Of a stretch of 64,000 bases of DNA, positions 53,501-61,251 are shown piece after piece. The translations under genes were made by a program, and so were the position numbers. Position 1 is the stretch's first letter; the number at the start of each line of letters is the position of its first letter. This DNA is from Flammeovirgaceae bacterium 311 (lineage in GTDB: Bacteria; Bacteroidota; Bacteroidia; Cytophagales; Cyclobacteriaceae), in NCBI GenBank assembly GCA_000597885.1, contig CP004371.1, positions 3,922,501 through 3,986,500 on the forward strand, read 5' to 3'. The notes below the pieces were generated by a model that was given only the letters and a program-made list of their open reading frames with translations, was not told the DNA's origin and ran no database searches.

Positions 53501-55357
53501 GCAGCCAAAGACGTGCGCATAGGCTTTAACCTGGAGAATGGTACAGCCACTGTAAGCCCGGAAGTAGAAGGCGTGGCGGCACTGGACTTTCCTTTTGCCC
53601 AGTACCGTACCTCTATTCCTAAAGCTACCTGGAATTTCGAGGAAAAAACGGTTGTCATGAGCAAGCCTAAGGATGTGGATATCAGTACATCCTACTTCTA
53701 CACCACCCGCAAGGAGCTGGATTCGCTTGCTTTCAACGCTGAAAACGCTGTGTACGATATTGCAGCCCTAAAGCTTACCGTAAGTGGTATACCGTTTATT
53801 CGTGTGGCAGATGCCAAAATTACTCCTGAAAACAACAAGGTAGAGATTTTGGAAAATGCCCGTTTACAGGAGCTGGCCAATGCCACGATTGTGATGGATA
53901 CGCTTAACGAATATCACCACCTGGTGAATGGTGCCATAAAAATAGAAAGCAGAAATAAGTTTATGGGTAAGGCTACGTACCGCCTGGTAACTTCCACTGC
54001 CGATACCTTCAACATTCAGTTTAACAGCTTCCAGCTGGTTGAAGCAAATGAGGGGCGCCGTAAAAAAGAGATGCATACACTTTCCAGCGGTTTGGTGAAG
54101 GAAGAAGAAAAAATGGGTATTTCTCCCGGTATGATTTACCGTGGTAAGGTAACCATGTTTGCCCACAAGCCTGCGCTGGAGCTGGATGGTTCTGTAAAGC
54201 TTGATCTGAAGAATATTCCGAACTACAATACCTGGATCAAATACAAAAGCTCGGGCGAGCAGAAGGAAATTGCCTTTAACTTCAACAACAGCGTAACTGA
54301 AGATGACAAGCCGCTGATTGCCGGAATTCATTACGACAGCCGCACCAACGATCTTTACCCCAGCTTTGTAACGAAAAAACGGGCTGAGGAAGACCAGGAT
54401 CTGTTTGTGCCGGCGGGTATTCTTTCTTACGATGCTCAGAACAACGAGTACCGCATTGAGGAGATGAGCAAGAAAACTGGCAAATCTTATGTAGGCCGTA
54501 TTTTTGCCTACAACGAAGGTACCGGAGAGGTACGCTTTGAAGGCCCGCTTACCTTTATGCCAAATCTTAAAAACAGCCTGCAGGTAAAAGCAGCAGGTTT
54601 GGGCAAAGGTAGCTTCCAGAGCAGCGAGTTCGATATGAATACCCTGATGGTACTGGACTACCGCCTGCCGGTGCAGGCCGAAGATGCCATGGCAACAACG
54701 GTGGTAGAGGTGGTAAAACGTGTGGGCCTGCCACAGGCACATACTGAGCGCAGCCGCTTTATTTACAAACTTGCCGAAGTGGTAGGAGAGGCCCCGGTAA
54801 AAGCCTGGGAAGATAAGTCGCTGCTAACGTATACCCCGGTGGTTAGCATCAGCTCTGATCTGGCCAAAAGCCTGATGATTACAGATATGAACCTGAAGTG
54901 GTCTGAGCAGAAAAAAGCCTGGTACAGCATGGGCAAAATTGGCCTCTCCAACATAGGCACACATGATGTAAATGCCGTTGTAGACGGGTTTGTGGAGATC
55001 CGCAAATCAACAGAGCTTGGCAATGTGATCAATGTATTCCTGCAGGTTGCTCCAGGCGTTTGGTACTACTTTAACTACGAGAGCAACCGTCTGGCAGTGT
55101 TCTCTTCCGGCGAAGATTTCAACACGGCCATCCGTACCAAAGCTAAAAGAGGCAAAGCAGGAGAGTATGGTGTGGTAGAATCTGATGTTGCTGAAGCAAA
55201 AAGGTATGTAGGCCGTTTCCGCAAGGATTATCTGGGTCTGGATACCCCGTATGATTTCAGTGCACCAACACCAACACCTGCTGCAGAAAACGATCCTTTC
55301 AGCACAGGTACCCAAACTGTAGAGCCTACCGCAGCAGACGATAAAGACGGTTTTTAA
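50588..55357 (+). CDS. Very large exported protein of unknown function
   Basis: 1589 residues with a clear signal peptide (SLLLAGQQLQAQ). Residues 25-160 are helical; 165-235 form a Pro/Glu/Lys and Trp/Asp-rich linker; the rest is almost wholly beta-strand, with recurring units of about 40-60 residues ending in segments such as LYGGGKLL, LRGKGNIKYL and YLTSTLYSSDFYFF, as in beta-solenoid or multi-repeat surface proteins. An exception is about 533-582 (YADDMAKSLRQEPATVRSAM, MQNGYIDYDVATGWVKI), which reads like a winged-helix motif inside the beta region. The C-terminus is acidic and has no type IX sorting domain. No enzyme motif seen. A conserved assembly or envelope structural factor is one guess. 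Confidence 0.75.
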   Translation: MKLQLLCTVCVMSLLLAGQQLQAQTLPAEPSAYGKGVATMLGGTANQQARSWGVKFDSAWAAGGFSGEQQNRIMALASQMEQKRYKPAPHFAAYFGMLAGAAGKGSSVNELLEISERLFKEGDSKNLTRFMEGAAQFLQSRALYHTNYSRLYALGGSFNFRYPQPEPVKEQPKEEPKEDTSAFSDWDVPADKADDNWSTGWDSWDTPAADTKSKDTKKAKPAPAPVPVYVQQELPPVVGPVITLKGVSLVFVSNQDSVQLRNTKGDFMVLNEVFVGDGGVFDWVNAGLPAENVFATFGPYSFKTSRPELEADGVKLTYKGKLDAPVEGVFEYKGTRYANPDLAQYPRFKSYDSNINVKGISDNLIYRGGFALSGNKIYSSSVNGGMASIELKQGGKQRFNIRALQFNLQDTVIRADRSAVVLYHQKDSIYHPAVQSRFNTATGMLTLIKDGGAFKYTPFVSSFFQMDITADLMQWDTNVDSINISILSGKAQVPAYFTSQEFFHPQRFDELKGIYNFHPLQMVVGYARKLQSSEFYADDMAKSLRQEPATVRSAMKLLMQNGYIDYDVATGWVKINRKGFHYVMSQTRKKDFDNLLIPSLESRLPNATLYLKKQELKVRGIEQFYLSRAKNVVIEPTNREITLLQNRDFRFDGKLQAGSFIFVGEQMRFDYDSFLVNLPKIQSIQFDVDNFKNTKDVKKKRLDNQLAQTSGKLYIDLPYNKSSMRDFPAYPVFDALTGSTVFFDRKEVAGGVYSKNVSFTIPPFGIDSLSSSDPAAISFKGKFSSGGIVPDFEETLVVLPDNSLGFQHLVPQNGYSLYGGAAMLYDTLVLDQKGLRGKGNIKYLTSTLYSSDFYFFEDSVKADGYKMEMKQGAVGNSNYPKAEVAEYNMKWLPKSDSLNMYNKKKPFELFDGVAQLNGELLLRKQGLYGGGKLLTKGAEVESKKYTFTQREFQAQNADFKINSSNAQKPILAAKDVRIGFNLENGTATVSPEVEGVAALDFPFAQYRTSIPKATWNFEEKTVVMSKPKDVDISTSYFYTTRKELDSLAFNAENAVYDIAALKLTVSGIPFIRVADAKITPENNKVEILENARLQELANATIVMDTLNEYHHLVNGAIKIESRNKFMGKATYRLVTSTADTFNIQFNSFQLVEANEGRRKKEMHTLSSGLVKEEEKMGISPGMIYRGKVTMFAHKPALELDGSVKLDLKNIPNYNTWIKYKSSGEQKEIAFNFNNSVTEDDKPLIAGIHYDSRTNDLYPSFVTKKRAEEDQDLFVPAGILSYDAQNNEYRIEEMSKKTGKSYVGRIFAYNEGTGEVRFEGPLTFMPNLKNSLQVKAAGLGKGSFQSSEFDMNTLMVLDYRLPVQAEDAMATTVVEVVKRVGLPQAHTERSRFIYKLAEVVGEAPVKAWEDKSLLTYTPVVSISSDLAKSLMITDMNLKWSEQKKAWYSMGKIGLSNIGTHDVNAVVDGFVEIRKSTELGNVINVFLQVAPGVWYYFNYESNRLAVFSSGEDFNTAIRTKAKRGKAGEYGVVESDVAEAKRYVGRFRKDYLGLDTPYDFSAPTPTPAAENDPFSTGTQTVEPTAADDKDGF

Positions 55358-55385
55358 ACCTTAAGTATAGTCCTTTTAATAAGAT

Positions 55386-55418
55386 AGCCAGCTCCTCAAC
55401 AGGGGCTGGCTTTTTTTT
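55386..55418 (+). terminator. Rho-independent terminator after the large exported protein gene
   Basis: AGCCAGCTCC pairs with GGGGCTGGCT (one wobble), followed by eight T. Confidence 0.85.
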
Positions 55419-55534
55419 AATATGGGCCCCGCTGCCTGCATGATTCATTGTTAAAGAAACGCCTCGGCTGCAAAACATTTTTTTGCTGAAGTGCTTAAGA
55501 AATTACCCGCAGATACCCCTTTTATGAAAAAGTG

Positions 55535-55542
55535 TATATTTG
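55535..55542 (+). promoter_or_regulatory. Predicted -7 element of the M20 peptidase gene
   Basis: TATATTTG, a full TAnnTTTG match; predicted leader about 35 nt. Confidence 0.45.
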
Positions 55543-55580
55543 TGGCAACACATTTTTAGCCTACTATATTCTTAACTTAT

Positions 55581-56984
55581 ATGGAGAACAGAACCCTGCC
55601 TTCCTACCGGAATTATATTGATGAAAACAAAGATCGTTTTCTGGGCGAGCTTTTTGACCTGCTGCGCATTCCATCCGTAAGTGCTGATTCTAAATTTCAG
55701 GGCGATGTACGCCGTGCAGCTGAATACCTGTGCAATCGTTTACAAGAGGCTGGTGCCGATAAGGTTGAGCTTTTCGAGACCTCCGGCCACCCTATTGTTT
55801 TTGCAGAAAAAGTAGTAGACCCTGCTTTGCCAACCGTGCTGGTATACGGCCATTACGATGTGCAGCCTGCCGATCCGTATGAGCTGTGGGACAGCCCGCC
55901 CTTCGAGCCTGTGGTGAAGACCACACCCGAGCATCCGCAGGGAGCTATTTTTGCCCGTGGTGCCTGCGACGACAAGGGACAAGTGTACATGCACATTAAG
56001 GCTTTTGAAGCCATGATGCGTACCCGGAGCCTTAGCTGCAATGTTAAATTCATGATTGAAGGAGAGGAGGAAGTTGGTTCCTCGAACCTTGAGAAGTTTG
56101 TACGTGCCAACAAAGAGCTTTTAAAGGCAGATGTGATCCTGATTTCCGATACAGGTATTATCTCTAACCAGACTCCTTCCATTACGGTAGGGCTACGTGG
56201 CATGAGCTACCTGGAGGTAGAAGTGGCAGGCCCTAACCGCGACTTGCATTCCGGCCGTTATGGCGGTGCAGTGGCAAACCCGATTAATGTGCTCTGCACC
56301 ATGATCGCTTCCCTGCATGATGAAAAAAGGCATATCACCATTCCCGGCTTTTACGATAAAGTAAACGCCTTGAGCCTGGAAGAACGCAAGGCCCTGCACG
56401 AAGCCCCCTATGATGAAGCAGAATTTACCCAGGACCTGGGTATTTCCGAGGTGTATGGCGAAGAAGGCTACAGCACCATAGAGCGCGTTGGCATACGTCC
56501 TACCCTGGACGTAAATGGTATCTGGGGCGGTTACATAGGCGAAGGAGCCAAAACGGTACTGCCTTCCAAAGCATATGCTAAAATATCGATGCGGCTGGTA
56601 CCTAACCAGGAATCGGAAGAAATAACCCAGCTGTTTATAAAGCATTTTAAGGCCATAGCACCGGCAGGCGTAACGGTGAATATAAAGCCCCACCACGGTG
56701 GCGAAGCAGCTGTAGTGCCTACAGACTCTACAGAATACAGGGCTGCCAGTGCTGCTTTTGAAGAATGCTGGGGCAAAACTCCGGTACCTACCCGCGATGG
56801 CGGCAGTATTCCTATTGTTTCGCTCTTTCAGAAAGAGCTGGGCCTTGATTCTGTACTGCTGGGTTTTGGCCTTGATTCAGACAACATTCATTCACCGAAT
56901 GAAAAGTACGGTGTATTTAACTATCTGAAAGGCATCGAAACCATTGTTGCCTTTTATCAGCACTACAACAGCATGAAAAAGTAG
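55581..56984 (+). CDS. M20-family dipeptidase
   Basis: 467 residues, no signal peptide, so cytoplasmic. Zinc-site motifs: VYGHYDVQPADP (His and Asp), RGACDDKGQ (bridging Asp), the catalytic EGEEEVGSSN, and the ligand Asp in LISDTGI. A dimerisation domain lies in the middle and HSPNEKY near the C-terminus supplies the last zinc ligand. The layout is that of CNDP/PepV-like dipeptidases. Preceded by its own promoter element and followed by a terminator, so monocistronic. Confidence 0.93.
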   Translation: MENRTLPSYRNYIDENKDRFLGELFDLLRIPSVSADSKFQGDVRRAAEYLCNRLQEAGADKVELFETSGHPIVFAEKVVDPALPTVLVYGHYDVQPADPYELWDSPPFEPVVKTTPEHPQGAIFARGACDDKGQVYMHIKAFEAMMRTRSLSCNVKFMIEGEEEVGSSNLEKFVRANKELLKADVILISDTGIISNQTPSITVGLRGMSYLEVEVAGPNRDLHSGRYGGAVANPINVLCTMIASLHDEKRHITIPGFYDKVNALSLEERKALHEAPYDEAEFTQDLGISEVYGEEGYSTIERVGIRPTLDVNGIWGGYIGEGAKTVLPSKAYAKISMRLVPNQESEEITQLFIKHFKAIAPAGVTVNIKPHHGGEAAVVPTDSTEYRAASAAFEECWGKTPVPTRDGGSIPIVSLFQKELGLDSVLLGFGLDSDNIHSPNEKYGVFNYLKGIETIVAFYQHYNSMKK

Positions 56985-57037
56985 TAGATATTCGCTGCGG
57001 AATATATTCCACAGCTGTAGAGATTAACTACAATAAG

Positions 57038-57070
57038 AAAAGCCTCAATACAAGTTGTATTGGGGCTTTT
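57038..57070 (+). terminator. Rho-independent terminator after the dipeptidase gene
   Basis: A near-perfect 15-bp hairpin centred at 57054 (AAAGCCTCAATACAA and its complement with one wobble), followed by TTTTGTTG. Confidence 0.75.
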
Positions 57071-57220
57071 GTTGTTTATTATAAAAATACGTACTACTAC
57101 TTACAACTGGCAGCGTTTTTGTTGTGTCTATAGGGTAAGGGTTATGATAACAAAAGCTTAAAGTAAAATATGCAACAGCCTGTATCATACACCGTACTTT
57201 AGTAAAAACAAGAATAAGTT

Positions 57221-57445
57221 ATGCCAAAGTTATTACCCCATTGTTTCGGTACTACCGAATATGTACGGCTATCGGAGCTGCCAACCCCACAAGCCAGCTC
57301 GCTGCGTGAGTGGCTTCCAGAAAGCTATCTGACAAAGCTGGAAGAGGGCGGTTCTGTGGCAGAAGACTGTATTGAATATGAAGACTATGAATTCTGGTAT
57401 GAGTATTCCCGCGGTGACGAAGGATTGCTCGATGAGCAGTTGTAG
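57221..57445 (+). CDS. Small acidic protein, unknown function
   Basis: 74 residues, no signal peptide. Start MPKLLPHCFGTTEYVRLSEL; the C-terminal half is acidic and aromatic: DCIEYEDYEFWYEYSRGDEG. Single Cys residues at positions 8 and 49. Not recognised. It lies 384 bp before a radical SAM/SPASM gene on the same strand, separated by a long AT-rich gap, so any link is speculative. Confidence 0.5.
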   Translation: MPKLLPHCFGTTEYVRLSELPTPQASSLREWLPESYLTKLEEGGSVAEDCIEYEDYEFWYEYSRGDEGLLDEQL

Positions 57446-57828
57446 CTGTTAATCTGGCAAACCTTCTCTTTTCTATCTCTATTCTATATTTTTTTCAAAT
57501 TGCCGTTTTGGTATAACAGCTACCTGAATTCTGTACGGCTTCTATTTACTCACTTCATTGTTTAACCACAGTTATCCGGCTACGGATTCTCTTTATTCTT
57601 TCAAATCAGGTTAAACCTATTCTTTTCAAGCATAATTCAAATACCCCAATACTACAGGATGAAGCCGTAGAGCAGCAGTAGCAATGCACCGGCTCTAAGC
57701 ATTCTTAACGCAGCGGAAGCAGTGTTCTATTCCTGAAGCAGGTCCTTAGCCAGGTAAGTTTGAACATTAATACAGTGATTCCTTTTTGGGAATACAGGAT
57801 GGCCTGCGTAGCTTTAGGTCATATTGAT
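57446..57828. other. AT-rich intergenic region
   Basis: No gene or hairpin terminator seen. A near-match TAGCTTTA to the -7 consensus lies at 57809-57816, before the chosen start of the radical SAM gene. Two in-frame alternatives fall in this stretch: TTG at 57760 and ATG at 57799. Confidence 0.35.
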
Positions 57829-58848
57829 ATGAGTGCATTACAGGATAGTTATAATTTTTCCCGAACGTTAACGCCACGCAAGTTACGTAACGCCGCTCAG
57901 GTGCTGGGAAGTTATTACTACAGCAGGGCCAGCGGGAAAGCCGGTATATCGGGCATGCCTCTTAGTATTTCTTTTGAGCCCACCACCCATTGTAACCTGC
58001 GCTGCCCCGAATGCCCCAGCGGCATGCGCTCCTTTACCCGCCCTACCGGTATACTGCAGCACGAGGTGTACCAAAATGTAATCGATGAACTGCAGGATAC
58101 CCTGCTCTACCTGCTGCTTTATTTTCAGGGAGAGCCTTACCTGCATCCGCAGTTTCTGGACCTGGTGCAGTATGCCCACCAGCGGGGTATTTATACCGCC
58201 ACCTCTACCAATGCCCATTATCTAAGCGATGAGCGTGCCCGCCAGACGGTAGAAAGCGGGCTTAGCCGCCTGATCATATCACTAGATGGAACTACCCAGG
58301 AGGTATACGAGCAATACCGGGTGGGAGGTAAACTGGAGAAGGTGCTGGAGGGCACAAAGCGCCTGCTCCACTGGCGTAAACAGCTAAAGAGCCGTACTCC
58401 TTATGTTGTGTTCCAGTTTCTGGTGGTGCGCCCCAACGAACATCAGCTCGAAGATGCAAAAAGGCTGGCCAGACAGCTGGGTGTTGATGATGTCTGGTTC
58501 AAGACTGCCCAGATCTATGAATATGAAGAAGGATCGCCGCTGATCCCTACCATTGGCCGCTACAGCCGCTACCGCCAGGGCCTGGATGGGCGCTGGCACA
58601 TTAAAAACAAGCTGCTGGACCACTGCTGGAAAATGTGGCACAGCTGTGTGGTTACCTGGGATGGTAAGGTGGTGCCCTGCTGTTTCGATAAAGACGCCCA
58701 CCACCGCCTGGGCGATGCCCAAAAAAACAGCTTCCGGGAGATCTGGAAGAGCAGGGAGTATGAGCAGTTCCGCTCCCTTATCCTAAAGGGCCGGGATCAG
58801 ATTGAGATGTGCCGGAACTGCACAGAGGGCACAAAAGTCTGGGGCTGA
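57829..58848 (+). CDS. Radical SAM / SPASM-domain enzyme
   Basis: About 339 residues from the ATG at 57829. The SAM-cluster motif CNLRCPEC sits at about residues 56-63, followed by radical SAM strands including LLYFQGEPYLHP, ATSTNAHYLSD and LIISLDGTTQEVYEQY. The C-terminal SPASM region has CWKMWHSC, VVPCCFDKDAHH and MCRNCTEG, enough Cys residues for an auxiliary cluster. The family resembles SPASM proteins common in Bacteroidota whose substrates are not settled. In-frame starts at 57799 (ATG) and 57760 (TTG) would add 10 and 23 residues. Stop is 6 bp from the convergent NADH dehydrogenase stop. Confidence 0.85.
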   Translation: MSALQDSYNFSRTLTPRKLRNAAQVLGSYYYSRASGKAGISGMPLSISFEPTTHCNLRCPECPSGMRSFTRPTGILQHEVYQNVIDELQDTLLYLLLYFQGEPYLHPQFLDLVQYAHQRGIYTATSTNAHYLSDERARQTVESGLSRLIISLDGTTQEVYEQYRVGGKLEKVLEGTKRLLHWRKQLKSRTPYVVFQFLVVRPNEHQLEDAKRLARQLGVDDVWFKTAQIYEYEEGSPLIPTIGRYSRYRQGLDGRWHIKNKLLDHCWKMWHSCVVTWDGKVVPCCFDKDAHHRLGDAQKNSFREIWKSREYEQFRSLILKGRDQIEMCRNCTEGTKVWG

Positions 58849-58854
58849 GTACTG

Positions 58855-60195
58855 CTACTTCAGCCCGGGAATTTCAGCCTCCTGTTGCTTTAGTTTTTCC
58901 TCCCGGTCAAACGGACGAATGATCAGGCGTATGCCACGATCGTAGGTAAAGTAATTCCAGATCCAGTTGTTGAGCACCACAAGCTTGTTGCGGAAACCTA
59001 TAAGGTAAAGCAGGTGGACGAACATCCAGGCCATCCAGGCCATAAAGCCACCAAAGCTCCAGCCATTAGGCATATCTACTACCGCCCTGTTACGTCCCAC
59101 CGTAGCCATATAGCCTTTGTTGGTAAACTTAAAAGGCTTCATTGCTTTGCCCTGTACAAGGCGATTCAGGTTTTTGGCAAGCTGCTCTCCCTGCTGTATC
59201 GCCACAGGTGCCAGCATAGGCAGGCCTTTAGGAAATTTTTTCGTTGTCATCTGGGCAATATCTCCCACAGCAAACAGGGTTTCGTAACCCTTCACGCAGT
59301 TGAATTCATCTACCAGGATACGGTCTCGCTCTATTACTTCAGCGGGCAGGCCAGGTATGATGTTACCTTTAACACCAGCCGCCCATACCAGGGTTTGAGT
59401 AGGAATAATCTCCCCATTGTTCAGGCGCACCTCTTTACCATCGTAAGATTCTACCATGGTGTTGAGCATCAGGTTCACATCGAAATCTTTCAGGTACTTG
59501 GTGGCCTTTCTGCCGGCTTTGTCGCTCATGCCGCTGAGCAGGCGGGGCAGCCCCTCAACCAGGTAAATCTGCATGTGTCTGAAGTTAAGCTCCGGGTAAT
59601 CTTTGGGCAGTACGTGGCTGCGCAGTTCGCCCAGTGCTCCGGCTACTTCCACACCGGTAGGCCCGCCGCCTACAATCACTATATTGAGGAGGCTTCGTAG
59701 TTCGTAGCTATCTACCGTATTAACTGCTTTTTCAAAGTTCTGCAGAATGTGCGAGCGCATGTTCAGGGCCTGCGGAATTTGCTTGAGGGGCAAAGCCTCC
59801 CTGAATGCTTCGTCTTTGCCGAAGTAGTTGGTGCGGGAGCCGCAGGCAATGATGAGATAATCATACTTAAGCTCGCCAACGGGTGTGGTAATGGTTTTGC
59901 GTTCAGGGTTAATTTCTGATACCTTGGCCATACGGAAGAACACATGCTCGTTATCTTCTATAAAGTGCCGCAGAGGGCCTGCAATAGAACCTGGTTCCAG
60001 GCCGGCAGTGGCTACCTGGTACAGCAGTGGCTGAAAAGTATGGTAGTTGTGCCGGTCGAGCACCACTACCTGGTAGTAGCGGGTGTCGATCTCCTTCATA
60101 ATGTTGAGGCCGGCAAAACCTCCGCCTATGATTACCAAACGTGGCTTGTCGGTACGTGGTATCTGAATGTTTATCTCCTGAAAATCAGTGGTCAT
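58855..60195 (-). CDS. ndh: Type II NADH:quinone oxidoreductase (NDH-2)
   Basis: 446 residues. Two dinucleotide-binding motifs: FAD site LVIIGGGFAGLNIM at about 20-33 and NAD site IVIVGGGPTGVEVAGAL at about 173-189. FQPLLYQVATAGLEPGSIA and LFAVGDIAQM are further conserved elements of NDH-2, and the C-terminal hydrophobic stretch (WMFVHLLYLIGFRN) is the membrane anchor. It passes electrons from NADH to the quinone pool without pumping protons. Single gene with its own upstream region shared with the thioesterase. Confidence 0.92.
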   Translation of the reverse strand: MTTDFQEINIQIPRTDKPRLVIIGGGFAGLNIMKEIDTRYYQVVVLDRHNYHTFQPLLYQVATAGLEPGSIAGPLRHFIEDNEHVFFRMAKVSEINPERKTITTPVGELKYDYLIIACGSRTNYFGKDEAFREALPLKQIPQALNMRSHILQNFEKAVNTVDSYELRSLLNIVIVGGGPTGVEVAGALGELRSHVLPKDYPELNFRHMQIYLVEGLPRLLSGMSDKAGRKATKYLKDFDVNLMLNTMVESYDGKEVRLNNGEIIPTQTLVWAAGVKGNIIPGLPAEVIERDRILVDEFNCVKGYETLFAVGDIAQMTTKKFPKGLPMLAPVAIQQGEQLAKNLNRLVQGKAMKPFKFTNKGYMATVGRNRAVVDMPNGWSFGGFMAWMAWMFVHLLYLIGFRNKLVVLNNWIWNYFTYDRGIRLIIRPFDREEKLKQQEAEIPGLK

Positions 60196-60543
60196 ATCCC
60201 CTAAAAGTATGCTTTGCCTGCTGAAGGCAAATGTTTAAAAATCTATTATATCTGACGAATTACAGTGCCCATTGTTCGGGTAAACAGGCAACTAATAGCT
60301 GCATAATGCTTTATTCATGAACAATTTTTATGGCTGTGTTTTCAAATACCGCTGAATTTACAAAACTATGCCTTACCATCAGATACTATAACACAAAACA
60401 GCATAGTTTTCTCTTTAACTGGTACCCCTAATTTTATTTTATATCATGCGCAATAGTAATTATGTACTGCAGCGCAATAAGCAGTATTGAGAAAACGGGT
60501 ATATTTCAGATATTCAATTATTCATTCATGAACCTGTACAAGC
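60196..60543. other. Divergent intergenic region with duplicated TTCATGAAC
   Basis: The word ATTCATGAAC occurs at 60313-60322 and again at 60524-60533. Its core TTCATGAA is a palindrome. The second copy is 10 bp before the thioesterase start, the first 118 bp before the NADH dehydrogenase start. No gene or RNA recognised. Confidence 0.35.
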
Positions 60544-60915
60544 ATGAAATTCCATACCCGCAAATGGGTTAAACCCGAAGACCTCAATCCCAACGGCAGC
60601 CTGTTTGGAGGCAGCCTGCTGCGCTGGCTCGACGAAGAAGCTGCCATTTACGCAATTGCCCAGCTGGATAACAGCCATGTAGTAACCAAATACATTTCAG
60701 AAATCAACTTTGTTAGCTCTGCCCGCCAGGGTGATATCATAGAACTGGGACTGGCAGTGGCTTCTTTTGGCAATACTTCTATTACCCTTCGCTGCGAAGT
60801 ACGCAACCTGATTACCAGGAGCAGCATTCTTACCATTGATAAAATGGTATTTGTAAACCTGGGCAAGGATGGCAAACCTTTTCCCCATGGCCGCACCGAA
60901 GTAAAGGTGCTCTGA
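60544..60915 (+). CDS. Acyl-CoA thioesterase, YciA-like hotdog fold
   Basis: 123 residues, no signal peptide. Conserved hotdog elements: NPNGSLFGGSLLRWLDEEAAIYA (shown as the span 18-40), where Asn and the 'GG..L.W.DE' motif match YciA/Acot-type thioesterases and the Asp is the catalytic residue; SEINFVSSARQGDIIELG; and PFPHG at the end. It hydrolyses acyl-CoA to free acid and CoA. Divergent from NADH dehydrogenase. Confidence 0.86.
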   Translation: MKFHTRKWVKPEDLNPNGSLFGGSLLRWLDEEAAIYAIAQLDNSHVVTKYISEINFVSSARQGDIIELGLAVASFGNTSITLRCEVRNLITRSSILTIDKMVFVNLGKDGKPFPHGRTEVKVL

Positions 60916-61251
60916 CAAAAGCTTAAGGCTTCCGGAGTGAACATAAGGGGAGCTGAAAAGCAGCGGATACTGGTATAAGTATTTGTTGAGCAGGCTCAAA
61001 ATGTAGATCCACAGCTGTTTCTGTACCTGTACCTGCTTTACCCCATTGTTATTCAAAAACTAAAATCAAATAACCCTTTTTCAACAATCGTTTACTACTT
61101 TGCAATGTAGTAGCAGGATTGGAAGGTACTGTTTCGGGAAAAATGGCTTTTTAAGGTAATAAAAATCCACAGCATAAGCCGGTCAGTATAAGTTGAACTG
61201 TTTTCCAAGCCTGTTACCCTATACAGGATATCTATACCTATTACAACCAAT
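60916..61251. other. Intergenic region before the GH97 gene
   Basis: Mostly AT-rich. TACTAC at 61093-61098 and GTAGTA at 61107-61112 form a small hairpin around TTTGCAAT. Nothing else recognised. Confidence 0.35.

Noticed and set aside
53864-54742. Open frame of 292 codons on the minus strand inside the giant exported protein gene
   Set aside because: It is antisense to a clear gene, has no recognisable motif and looks like a shadow of the codon usage of the plus strand.
57221-57445. RiPP precursor next to the radical SAM enzyme
   Set aside because: No leader/core boundary, no maturation or export genes, and a 384-bp gap; kept only as a low-interest idea.
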